From: DATFLS01 sp964413425
GTDB lineage: Bacteria; Fidelibacterota; JAANXI01
DNA: 12,312 nt
Direction of reading: 5' to 3'
Assembly (NCBI GenBank): GCA_964413425.1
Contig: CAYPST010000119.1
Span: forward strand, 1 to 12,312
The notes below the pieces were generated by a model. The model was given only the letters and a program-made list of their open reading frames with translations, searched no databases and had not been told where the DNA came from. Positions 5,942 through 12,312 of the stretch are shown here, piece by piece. The position numbers and the translations under genes were made by a program. Numbering within the stretch: the stretch's first letter is position 1; the number at the start of each line of letters is the position of its first letter.

Positions 5942-8296
5942 TCACGCATCGTCCAGTTTCCGGGAAAGCAGGTTTTTCGCCAGCGCGGGGTTGGCAGATC
6001 CCCCGGTCTTCTGCATGATCTGCCCCATGAAGAATCCCAGGAGTCCTTTTTTACCGGAACGATAGCGTTTCACTTCTTCCGGATGCGAGGCCATGATCTC
6101 CTCCACAATCGGTTCCAGCGCCTCCGTATCCTCAATCTGACGCAATTCTTCGCGATCCACAACGGTTTCGGGATTCTCTCCTTCGGCGACCATCCTCTCA
6201 AACACCCGGTCGGCCGCCCCGCTTGAGATCACCTCTTCATCAAGCAGTTCCACCAGTCGAGCGAACTGCTGTGCATCAAAGGGAAGATCGTACAGCCGGA
6301 TCTCCTTCCGCACACCCAGCAAACGATTCACAATCCAGTTTGAGAGGGCCTGAGGGTTGTTGTGTGTATTCAGCGCTTCCTCGAAGAAGTCCGCCACCTC
6401 ATCCTCGCGGGCGATGATTGCAGCATCTTCGTAATCAAGCCCCAGTTCTTCCCGATAATGCCGGAATCGCTCTTTCTGCTCCGAGGTCAAGTCTTCCATA
6501 GGATCCCGCTGTCCTGCCTCGGATCGCTCGCGCTGCCGTTCTTTTTCACGTTCCTTTTCGCGCCGCTGACGCTCGATTTCCGCCTGCCGCTCAGCCTCTT
6601 CCTGTTCCGCCCAGGTATCCCGTAACGGCACGATCTGGTTGAATACCAACCGTTCCGGACCGGCGGACTCCGGATCGCACCAGAAATATCCGACCCGTTC
6701 CAGTTGATAGCGCTGATCGTCCGGATCATCGGCACCACTCGGCTCGATAAACCCTTCTCTGACTTCCAGGGATTCGGGGTTCAGAAACTCCGTGAACTCC
6801 CCTTCCCCGCCCTCCGGATTGGCCACTGCAAATAATCGATTGTAGAGCCTGAACTCCGCAGGCAAAGCGTGATCGGCAGAAACCCAATGGAGGGTGCCTT
6901 TCGGCGATCGACCGTCGGGAGCATCACCGCTCCGGGTCGCAGGATCATAGGTGCAATGGAGCTCTGTAATGTCTCCTTCCCTGTTCTTCTTAACATCGGT
7001 ACAGGTAATAAAGTAGCCGTAGCGGATACGCACTTCCCTGCCGGGGGCCAGACGATGAAATCCTCTGGGAGGATCTTCCCGGAAATCAGCCCGTTCGATG
7101 TAGAGCGTGCGACTGAACGGTACCTCCCGGGATCCGGTTTTACCAATATCTCTGGGCCAGTAGGACGCCTCAATCCAGTCGGTTTCCCCCTCCGGGAAAT
7201 TCGTGATCACAACCCGGAGCGGATCGACCACGCCCATCACCCGGGGTGCACTGTAGTTCAGATCGTCCCGGAGCACGTGCTCGAAATGACTCATTTCGAC
7301 GCTGCTCTGCGTCCGGGTCACTCCGATCTCCTGACAGAACGTGCGAATAGCCTCCGGAGGAACACCACGCCGCCGCAAACCCATCAAGGTCGGGAGACGG
7401 GGATCATTCCAGCCGTCGACCAGCTCCTCCTCAACCAGCCGGCGGAGTTTCCGCTTGCTCATTATCGTATAGGTCAGATTGAGCCGGGCGAATTCGTACT
7501 GGTGGGGACGGGTCGGCAGTTCGTCTTCCTCCAGACAATTTTCCAGCACCCAGTCGTATAGTGCCCGGTTGGTGTCGAATTCCAGGGTACAGAGGGAATG
7601 GGTGATATGTTCGATGGCGTCTTCCAGAGGATGGGCGAAGTCGTACATTGGGAAGATACACCACTCCCGTCCCCGGCGGTAGTGTTCCGCATGCTTGATA
7701 CGAAACAGGAGCGGATCCCGCAGGATCATGTGCGGCGACGCCATGTCAATCTTCGCTCTCAGGACGTGTTCACCGTCTCCGTACTCCCCCGCTTGCATGG
7801 CTTCGAACAGTTTCAGGTTCTCTTCAACCGAGCGATCCCTGTACGGGCTCGGCTTGCCCGGAGTGTTCACTGTTCCCCGGAATTCCCTGATCTCCTCATC
7901 ACTCAGGCTGTCCACATAGGCTTTTCCATCCCGGATGAGCTTGAGCGCATACTGGTAAAACTGCTCGAAATGATCGGAGGCAAAATAGAGATGCTCCCCC
8001 CAGTCATATCCCAGCCAGCGCACCGCATCCTTTATAGATTCGATGTATTCTGTTTTCTCCTTCTCCGGATTGGTGTCGTCAAACCGGAGGTGGCAGCGTC
8101 CGCCGTATTCATCGGCCAGACTAAAATTCAGCACAATGGATTTGGCGTGCCCGATGTGCAGATACCCGTTCGGCTCCGGGGGAAAGCGGGTGACTATGGT
8201 ATCAAACTTCCCTTCGGCAAGATCCCGGTCGATGATTTCCCGGATGAAGTCTTTGCCGGTTGCCTGCTGAGAATTTTTTTCCCGAGATGGATTCAT
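5942..8296 (-). CDS. glnS: Glutaminyl-tRNA synthetase with C-terminal GatB/YqeY-like domain
   Basis: This enzyme charges tRNA(Gln) with glutamine using ATP. The class I catalytic core has the HIGH signature PPEPNGYLHIGHAKS (HIGH at 47-50), the Gln-specific RFDDTNPEKE segment (71-80) and the KMSKS loop as MSKRK (279-283). Residues about 345-560 form the anticodon-binding beta-barrels (WVSADHALPAEFRLYNRLF). A very charged Glu/Arg linker (about 563-595) follows, then a 180-residue tail ending KKGLLGFFMGQIMQKTGG and NPALAKNLLSRKL, the hallmark of the GatB tail/YqeY domain. Ordinary GlnRS is about 550 residues, so 784 fits a fusion. Deinococcus GlnRS is a known example, where the tail helps bind tRNA(Gln). 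ATG 8296 has only a weak ribosome site but is where homology starts. A 6-bp hairpin lies just upstream. The stop is TGA at 5944-5942; no clear terminator follows. Confidence 0.96.
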   Translation of the reverse strand: MNPSREKNSQQATGKDFIREIIDRDLAEGKFDTIVTRFPPEPNGYLHIGHAKSIVLNFSLADEYGGRCHLRFDDTNPEKEKTEYIESIKDAVRWLGYDWGEHLYFASDHFEQFYQYALKLIRDGKAYVDSLSDEEIREFRGTVNTPGKPSPYRDRSVEENLKLFEAMQAGEYGDGEHVLRAKIDMASPHMILRDPLLFRIKHAEHYRRGREWCIFPMYDFAHPLEDAIEHITHSLCTLEFDTNRALYDWVLENCLEEDELPTRPHQYEFARLNLTYTIMSKRKLRRLVEEELVDGWNDPRLPTLMGLRRRGVPPEAIRTFCQEIGVTRTQSSVEMSHFEHVLRDDLNYSAPRVMGVVDPLRVVITNFPEGETDWIEASYWPRDIGKTGSREVPFSRTLYIERADFREDPPRGFHRLAPGREVRIRYGYFITCTDVKKNREGDITELHCTYDPATRSGDAPDGRSPKGTLHWVSADHALPAEFRLYNRLFAVANPEGGEGEFTEFLNPESLEVREGFIEPSGADDPDDQRYQLERVGYFWCDPESAGPERLVFNQIVPLRDTWAEQEEAERQAEIERQRREKEREKERQRERSEAGQRDPMEDLTSEQKERFRHYREELGLDYEDAAIIAREDEVADFFEEALNTHNNPQALSNWIVNRLLGVRKEIRLYDLPFDAQQFARLVELLDEEVISSGAADRVFERMVAEGENPETVVDREELRQIEDTEALEPIVEEIMASHPEEVKRYRSGKKGLLGFFMGQIMQKTGGSANPALAKNLLSRKLDDA

Positions 8297-8496
8297 ATCC
8301 GGATCACACGCTCACTGCCGGTTTTTTGTTCCGGCACATCTTTCACATACCATAAACAGGTTCGCATGAAAGCACTTCTCTTCTGATCTTTGTTGGATGC
8401 GCAATACGAATGTGAAATATCGGTAAATGTTCACCGGTGATCAAGAAGGGAAACTGCTGCCCGTGGAAAAGCCACCCGGTGTGAGGAGCCATGGGT
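8297..8496. other. Intergenic region upstream of glnS
   Basis: This region lies between the cold-shock terminator and glnS and presumably contains the glnS promoter. A TGCCGG/CCGGCA inverted repeat (8316-8321, 8331-8336, 9-base loop) sits 20 bases from the glnS start, close enough to affect initiation. No convincing -35/-10 pair or riboswitch was recognised. Confidence 0.4.
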
Positions 8497-8532
8497 AAAA
8501 AAAAGCAGCATACCGGACGATATGCTGCTTTT
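8497..8532 (-). terminator. Intrinsic terminator of the cold-shock gene
   Basis: On the minus strand a perfect 12-bp stem (AAAAGCAGCATA and TATGCTGCTTTT, at 8521-8532 and 8501-8512) encloses an 8-base loop and is followed by a run of T (8500-8497). It begins 28 bases after the stop of the cold-shock gene. The plus-strand side lacks a matching T-run after the stem, so it probably acts on leftward transcripts only. Confidence 0.9.
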
Positions 8533-8560
8533 CTGTTATTGACGTGTGGTTAAATTCGCG

Positions 8561-8773
8561 TTACAGGGGAACCACATCCTGGGCCTGGGGCCCTTTTTTG
8601 CCTTCCCCCACGGTGAACTCAACTTCCTGGCCTTCATCCAGAGAACGAAAACCACCGGTATCACGGATGGAGCTATAGTGCACGAAGAGATCTTCCCCTT
8701 CATCCTTGGAAATGAACCCATAGCCCTTGCTGGCGTTGAACCATTTCACAACGCCCTTGACTCGATCTGACAT
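8561..8773 (-). CDS. Cold-shock domain protein (CspA family)
   Basis: This 70-residue single-domain protein binds single-stranded RNA and DNA and acts as an RNA chaperone. The sequence VKGVVKWFNASKGYGFISKD contains RNP1 (KGYGFI), followed by RNP2 (LFVHYSSI). The end, EFTVGEGKKGPQAQDVVPL, is the usual final strands. Its length is normal. ATG 8773 is preceded by AAGGAG nine bases upstream. The mRNA seems monocistronic, with a strong terminator at 8497-8532 and a likely promoter at 8881-8909, which would give a leader of about 100 bases. Leaders of that length are common in cold-shock genes and can control translation by temperature-dependent folding; here that is inference. Confidence 0.96.
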   Translation of the reverse strand: MSDRVKGVVKWFNASKGYGFISKDEGEDLFVHYSSIRDTGGFRSLDEGQEVEFTVGEGKKGPQAQDVVPL

Positions 8774-8800
8774 AAAATGCTACTCCTTATAATATTAATA

Positions 8801-8825
8801 TTACCTTACCCTGATTTGACTCAGG
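8801..8825 (-). promoter_or_regulatory. Inverted repeat in the cold-shock gene leader
   Basis: CCTGA (8810-8814) and TCAGG (8821-8825) form a short hairpin with a 6-base loop within the presumed 5' untranslated region. A palindromic AT-rich TAATATTAATATTA stretch follows towards the ribosome site. They may shape the leader RNA. The stem is short, so this is tentative. Confidence 0.25.
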
Positions 8826-8880
8826 CCGTTCAAGACTGACTTCTGCAAAGACAGGCCGGAAGTGCCATTCAAATCATGCA

Positions 8881-8909
8881 AGATTACCGGTTTCTACCGG
8901 GGATGTCAA
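8881..8909 (-). promoter_or_regulatory. Likely sigma70-type promoter for the cold-shock gene
   Basis: On the minus strand TTGACA (8909-8904, full consensus -35) is followed by a 17-base spacer and TAATCT (8886-8881, a moderate -10). The spacer contains an inverted repeat CCGGT-4-ACCGG (8887-8900) that could be an operator. Transcription would start near 8874, about 100 bases before the cold-shock ATG. Many Bacteroidota use a different promoter consensus, so this call depends on the organism. Confidence 0.5.
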
Positions 8910-8972
8910 GCGAAATCTTCCGCAGGCAGCTCAGAATGGATCATCGGTGACATGGGCACACCCGGAACAGAA

Positions 8973-9661
8973 CTAATCTTTGATTTCAATTCCTCCAAAA
9001 ATGGCCGTACAATTGCACCGCAGCACAGGTTCTTCCGTGGGTGAATCCGGCGCCAGAACTTTACTGTCAATGCCTCCCAGAATCGGGGTTCCGGTGACGA
9101 CTACCTGCCAATCATCAGGTACGGTTAGTTCCACTCCGCCGAAAATGGCGGAAATATCCAGCACAGCCCCTTCCGGGGAAAGCTTCGAGCCCCTCAGGTT
9201 CAGTCCCACTCCACCGAACGTCGCTTCGGCGAGTCCTCCCCGGAAGTTCGAGGCTTTGATATGTTGTTCCACCCCGCCGAAAATGGCCCGTGCCCGGACA
9301 GTATCGGAAGTATCCGTATGCAAACCAGTTCGGCCCGGCTGGTATCGCTGCCATAACAGTGACAGACCGGCCAGGATTAACAGCACCGGCCAGAGCCGGC
9401 CGATTGTGCCCCAGCTCAGNNNNNNNNNNCGGTGGCAGTCAACAACACCGCACCTATCACGATGAAGACGACAGCGCTCATTTTGTCCCGCTCGCGTAGT
9501 TTGAATACACCAATCAGGATAATCAGCACCGGCCACCAATTGCTGAACAGATCCCCCAGATCCAGGATATCCAGCGTGATTAACAGGAAAAGAATTCCCA
9601 CAACGATCAGCAGGATGCCAATCCACTGGTGAGATGTCCGTCTGGTTCCTGGTTGGTTCAT
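8973..9661 (-). CDS. LiaF-like membrane protein (LiaI/LiaF transmembrane region plus LiaF C-terminal repeats), split by assembly gap
   Basis: LiaF-type proteins are membrane sensors; in Bacillus LiaF inhibits a two-component system for cell-envelope stress. Here the N-terminal half has four short helices: WIGILLIVVGILFLLITL, WWPVLIILIGVF, SAVVFIVIGAVLLTA and, after the gap, RLWPVLLILAGLSLLW. The soluble C-terminal half is built from IFGG-type repeats (RAIFGGVEQ, ATFGGVGLNLRG, AIFGGVELTVPDDW, PILGGID, AIFGGIEIKD) that should form a short right-handed beta structure. The two halves are in different frames only because the gap is written as 10 N. A length of 11 (or 8) would restore one frame of about 229 residues. 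ATG 9661 has GAGGAG eight bases upstream. No histidine kinase or response regulator gene is adjacent, so a Lia-like role is uncertain. Confidence 0.85.
9420..9429. other. Assembly gap (10 N)
   Basis: Ten undetermined bases fall inside the LiaF-like gene, between the third and fourth helices. The gap shows the window comes from a scaffolded draft. Its written length is inconsistent with the reading frame by one base. Confidence 0.99.
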
Positions 9662-9961
9662 CGAAAACGCTCCTCTCTAAATGAATCATCAAAGTATCAC
9701 AGCGAACTCAATACGGTAAAACGCAGGCTGCATGATAGATCTATTTTGGACTTTTTCCTTCTCCGGATCACGTCCGGCTCATTTCTGAACGGACGGCCTG
9801 AATAAGGTTTGAATTTTGTTGCCGGACAGTGTAGTTTACCAGCATTCTTTATCAACCTGCACATGATCTGTATCAACAAGACAATTTTACTGCAGGCTGC
9901 TACCGATAAACAGGAAATAATAATTAAAAATACGGATGGTGAATTCCCCGTGTTCGAATCA

Positions 9962-10261
9962 ATGAAACGTGACTGGAAACTGCTCAAGGAAGGGGAACCG
10001 GGACACCGGTTTCAGGACCGGTATCACCGGCGCAGAAAGCGGGAGAAGAGTAATTCAGGGTATAAGCGATTTTTCATAATCGCATTCGGGCTGATCATTA
10101 TCGGTATCGGAATCATCTTTCTGTTCATCCCGGGATCCGGCTGGGTTATCATCATTGTGGGCACCGGCTTCATCGCAGGGGAATCGCTAACACTGGCAAA
10201 GATCCTGGATGTCGGCGAGCTGATGATCCGGAAGCTGTCGGGCAAACGCCACACGTCCTGA
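9962..10261 (+). CDS. PGPGW-type small transmembrane protein
   Basis: This 99-residue protein has a basic, cytoplasmic-looking N-terminus (MKRDWKLLKEGEPGHRFQDRYHRRRKRE). Two hydrophobic segments follow, FFIIAFGLIIIGIGIIFLFIP and WVIIIVGTGFIAGESLTLA, joined by GSGW where family members have PGPGW or similar. It closes with a short helix and basic end (LMIRKLSGKRHTS). The EPGHRFQxRYxRRR opening and FIAGES motif match what I recall of the uncharacterised PGPGW family. The frame extends upstream to 9809, but family likeness starts at ATG 9962. GTG 9950 is a possible start and neither has a strong ribosome site. The gene is divergent from the LiaF-like gene, and the 300 bases between them should hold both promoters. 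Function unknown. Confidence 0.8.
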   Translation: MKRDWKLLKEGEPGHRFQDRYHRRRKREKSNSGYKRFFIIAFGLIIIGIGIIFLFIPGSGWVIIIVGTGFIAGESLTLAKILDVGELMIRKLSGKRHTS

Positions 10262-10328
10262 TTATCCAGCTTGTGAATAGCACACAGATCTGCCCGGAAA
10301 CAGAAGATGAACACTGATCAACACTCCG

Positions 10329-10498
10329 CCCCACTTCCCGGGTACATAGGTACATAAGGGCGTTAGCTACTAAGTATCGTTATTGCAACACCATTGTCAG
10401 AGAGTCAGGGCCGAAGCAAGTATTTGGCATGGATATCTGCATCCCTATGCACCTATGTACTTATGCACTTATGTACCCTGGACGGGTGGGGAGTGGGG
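10329..10498. repeat. Dispersed palindromic repeat, copy B
   Basis: This is the second copy of the element at 2117-2322, in the same orientation and somewhat shorter. Shared blocks are CTTCCCGGGTACATAGG, CATAAGGGCGTTAGCTACT, ATTGTCAGAG followed by GTCAG, AAGTATTTGGC and GCATCC. The ends pair as GGGTACATA (10340-10348) with TATGTACCC (10470-10478), and CCCCAC with GTGGGG outside. It lies between the converging 3' ends of the PGPGW gene and the carbon-nitrogen hydrolase gene. The central part differs more between copies than the edges of the core. Short frames here (for instance reading MHLCTYVLMYP) are not credible genes. Confidence 0.8.
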
Positions 10499-10537
10499 AA
10501 TCCGTGGTCATCTGTTGTTTCTGTGCATATCCGCGTG

Positions 10538-11851
10538 CTATTGTTTTTCCTGGTCTGTTCCATACCATAGCGCCTCCCGGGGCGGCAATTCCCTGGGAAT
10601 CCGGTTCTTGAAATCGCCCAGCCACGGCCAGTCTTTTTTCTTGTTGAGATCTACTTCACCAACTACAACGGGATTGTCCTCGGTTCCTTCGGCCATCAGC
10701 GAGCCTTCCAGGTCAAAGATGCCGGTTTTCATATCATAGGTGGAAGTGACCAGATACACCTGGTTCTCGATGGCCCGGGCTCTTGCGAGAGTGAGATTCC
10801 CGCCCCATATCGGCAGCAGAATCACCTCGGCGCCGTTGAGTGCCAGCGTTCTGGCAGGGCCCGGAAAAAACACATCCCAGCAGATCATCATACCGATGCG
10901 CCCGAAGTCGGTCTCGAAGGTGGGAAAGGATTTCCCGGGTGCGATGCCGCCCTCGTACTCTTCCCTGGGCAAACAGACCTTGCGGTATTTACCGGCCAGG
11001 GTGCCCTGCCGATCCACTAACACGGCCGTATTGTAAACCGCGGCGCCTTTACGTTCATAAATTCCGGCGACGATATAGAGATTGTGCTGGTCGGCAACGC
11101 TGCCCAGATACTCGGTAGTCGGGCCCGGCACCGGCTCGCTAACTTCCACATAGGTCTTGTGCGTACCCGCTATTGTGATTCCCTCCGGCAGACACACAAT
11201 ATCGGCGCCCTGATCTGCCGCTCTGGCGATCAGCGTGGCAAAATGATCCAGGTTCTCCTGGAGAGTTCTGTCGTGCCGGGGCCGGTAATGAATCGCTCCC
11301 AGCCGGACAATTCTCGGCTCCGGTTTGGATACCCGTTCCAGAGATGCGGGCTTGAAATACACAGTTCCGTCCGCATCCCAGCGATAGACCAGCTCCAGCT
11401 TCGCCTGCGCGGCTTCCGGCGGGCCCCGGTAGATCTGCTCAATCAACTGCCACGCATCGGTTTGTGCGTTCCGGACAGTCCGGGGATATTCCGCCCGACC
11501 GATGACCTCTCCGTCAGCATCCTGCCACAGGAGACGGGCAAAAACAGAACGATGAGGCTCATCAACGTTCCGTGTCTGAAAATGCGTTTGGAAGCGGTAA
11601 TAGGTATCCGGTTCCACCGGCACTCTCCGGGTCCAGCAACCGTCGGCATATTCGCGGCCGTCTCCCGCCAGTGACAGGGTTGCTGCCCCGTCGTAGCGAA
11701 CCTGGTCATCCCGCCACCAGCGTGGCGCGATCTCCTCCCGCTGGCTCTCGAATGTCCACTCATCCGGCATCGACGTTTGCGCCGAGACCTGTGAAACGGG
11801 CCCAAGAATAAATATTCCTGCCACACACAAAAGAAAGAAATAGCCTCGCAT
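10538..11851 (-). CDS. Secreted carbon-nitrogen hydrolase (nitrilase superfamily) with extra N-terminal domain
   Basis: Nitrilase-fold enzymes hydrolyse amide or nitrile bonds with a Glu-Lys-Cys triad. Here the triad is visible: Glu223 in VCLPEG, Lys291 in GKYRKVCLP and Cys324 in GMMICWDVFFP. The first 24 residues are a Sec signal peptide (hydrophobic run LLCVAGIFILG, cleavage likely after VSA), so the enzyme should act outside the cytoplasm. Residues about 30-172 form a beta-rich domain (WTFESQREEIAPRWW, YYRFQTHFQTRN, YFKPASLERV) like carbohydrate-binding or jelly-roll modules. The hydrolase domain runs from about 181 (IVRLGAIHY) to about 402. At 437 residues it is longer than plain members (about 260-300). 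ATG 11851 has only a weak GAGA ribosome site. The substrate is unknown; extracellular amides such as carbamoyl or N-acyl compounds are possible. Confidence 0.93.
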   Translation of the reverse strand: MRGYFFLLCVAGIFILGPVSQVSAQTSMPDEWTFESQREEIAPRWWRDDQVRYDGAATLSLAGDGREYADGCWTRRVPVEPDTYYRFQTHFQTRNVDEPHRSVFARLLWQDADGEVIGRAEYPRTVRNAQTDAWQLIEQIYRGPPEAAQAKLELVYRWDADGTVYFKPASLERVSKPEPRIVRLGAIHYRPRHDRTLQENLDHFATLIARAADQGADIVCLPEGITIAGTHKTYVEVSEPVPGPTTEYLGSVADQHNLYIVAGIYERKGAAVYNTAVLVDRQGTLAGKYRKVCLPREEYEGGIAPGKSFPTFETDFGRIGMMICWDVFFPGPARTLALNGAEVILLPIWGGNLTLARARAIENQVYLVTSTYDMKTGIFDLEGSLMAEGTEDNPVVVGEVDLNKKKDWPWLGDFKNRIPRELPPREALWYGTDQEKQ

Positions 11852-11874
11852 GATATTTCTCGCAGGTTAAAATG

Positions 11875-11902
11875 TGTTTATGCTGTGCAAAATCCGAGTC
11901 AA
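11875..11902 (-). promoter_or_regulatory. Possible promoter of the carbon-nitrogen hydrolase gene
   Basis: On the minus strand TTGACT (11902-11897) is followed by 16 bases and TAAACA (11880-11875), placing a start near 11868, about 17 bases before the ATG. The -35 is good and the -10 weak. A second TTGACC lies directly upstream, giving a TTGACC-TTGACT pair. Confidence 0.3.
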
Positions 11903-12312
11903 GGTCAAAACCGGTAACTCAGACCCTTTCGCCAGCAAGAGTGTAATTGTTCGTCTGCCGGCGAAAGAACGATGAAGACACAAATATATTACTCTTCATC
12001 AGGTTTATTTCCAAGAACTTGTTATGAAAGCATGGCAGCAGGAAGGAACCATAAACCCAAGCAATCACCCTCCGCCGGTTTTGTATGCTGTTCCAAGGTC
12101 TACCGCAAACGTCCAAAGTTTACTGACTACGTGCAGTAATCGCTCGTGATTCGCTTCAATCTCACCCGGTGATCTCCATCCAAATTTGCCAAGCCCCAAA
12201 CCAGGAATAAGCACATCCTGTACCTCAAAGATAGTTTCATTGTGCTATTTTTTAAATATGATTTGAGTTATATTAATATAACTTCGGGATAAATCCCGGG
12301 ATGAATACCATA
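11903..12312. other. Right-edge region: no confident gene, palindromes and one short frame
   Basis: About 410 bases contain no recognised gene. A minus-strand frame without ATG, 12065-12244, reads VLIPGLGLGKFGWRSPGE and continues to AYKTGGG before a TGA. Its composition looks protein-like, with a possible GTG start at 12214, but I do not recognise it. It could be the tail or a remnant of a gene. An overlapping ATG frame (MKLSLRYRMCLFLVWGLANL) is less convincing. Perfect palindromes lie at 12267-12298. A minus-strand frame at 11919-12116 has no recognisable features. Confidence 0.4.
12267..12298. repeat. Adjacent palindromes at the right edge
   Basis: GTTATATTAATATAAC (12267-12282) is a perfect 16-bp palindrome. 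Two bases later CGGGAT-AA-ATCCCG (12285-12298) is a 6-bp inverted repeat with a 2-base centre, followed by GGGATGAATACC. CGGGATAAATCCCG-type hairpins resemble those found beside IS200/RAYT-type elements, from general experience. No transposase is visible before the window ends. Confidence 0.55.

Noticed and set aside
5797..6018. 73-codon plus-strand frame after the glnS stop
   Set aside because: It overlaps the end of glnS, lacks a ribosome site and has no recognisable features.
7598..8386. 262-codon plus-strand frame opposite glnS
   Set aside because: It is fully antisense to conserved glnS coding sequence and shows no family features; it mirrors glnS codon bias.
8405..8496. Possible riboswitch-like GC-rich segment upstream of glnS
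   Set aside because: I could not match it to any riboswitch consensus on either strand.
5896..8825. CCTGATTTGTCTCAGG (5896-5911) and CCTGATTTGACTCAGG (8810-8825) nearly match
   Set aside because: A 15/16 match is roughly expected once by chance in 12 kb, and the two sites have different contexts.
1..12312. CRISPR arrays, tRNA or rRNA genes
   Set aside because: No regularly spaced direct repeats, cloverleaf-like sequences or rRNA-like sequence were seen on reading both strands.

Overview
This window looks like part of a bacterial draft scaffold: it has roughly half GC, little operon structure, and a 10-N gap at 9420-9429. Taxonomy cannot be fixed from it. A Gram-negative bacterium, perhaps of the Bacteroidota/Balneolota/Rhodothermota group, is a guess. 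It rests on the dispersed intergenic repeats, the LiaF-like protein, the GlnRS with a YqeY-type tail and the secreted nitrilase-fold protein. I saw no rRNA, tRNA, CRISPR array or complete insertion sequence.

Layout. Almost everything reads leftward (minus strand). The left edge (1-213) is a repeat-like, hairpin-rich stretch. Positions 214-899 hold a broken locus: the 3' part of a SAM-dependent methyltransferase gene joined out of frame to a small membrane-protein gene that also has a stop at its eighth codon. Next come a GNAT acetyltransferase and a VOC-family protein, 7 bases apart and probably cotranscribed. Then follow copy A of a palindromic repeat of about 200 bp, a CPA2/Kef-type cation:proton antiporter with an RCK_N domain, and a truncated sodium/solute symporter. 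A non-coding stretch with several short repeats lies at 4551-5008. After it come a DUF2293-type zinc-ribbon protein, a large glutaminyl-tRNA synthetase (glnS) with a C-terminal GatB/YqeY-like domain, and a cold-shock protein with a clear terminator and a likely promoter.

The right part holds a LiaF-like membrane protein interrupted by the assembly gap, a divergent PGPGW-type small membrane protein (the only convincing plus-strand gene), copy B of the palindromic repeat, and a secreted carbon-nitrogen hydrolase with an extra N-terminal domain. The last 460 bases have no confident gene but contain strong palindromes and one short unexplained reading frame.

How they work together. There is no single pathway. 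The window mixes housekeeping genes (glnS, cold shock), envelope and ion-homeostasis genes (antiporter, LiaF-like, PGPGW) and small accessory enzymes. Several gene remnants (methyltransferase, small membrane protein, symporter) and dispersed repeats suggest a recombined, partly decaying neighbourhood. I found no convincing new multi-gene system. The most distinctive non-coding feature is the two-copy palindromic repeat at 2117-2322 and 10329-10498.
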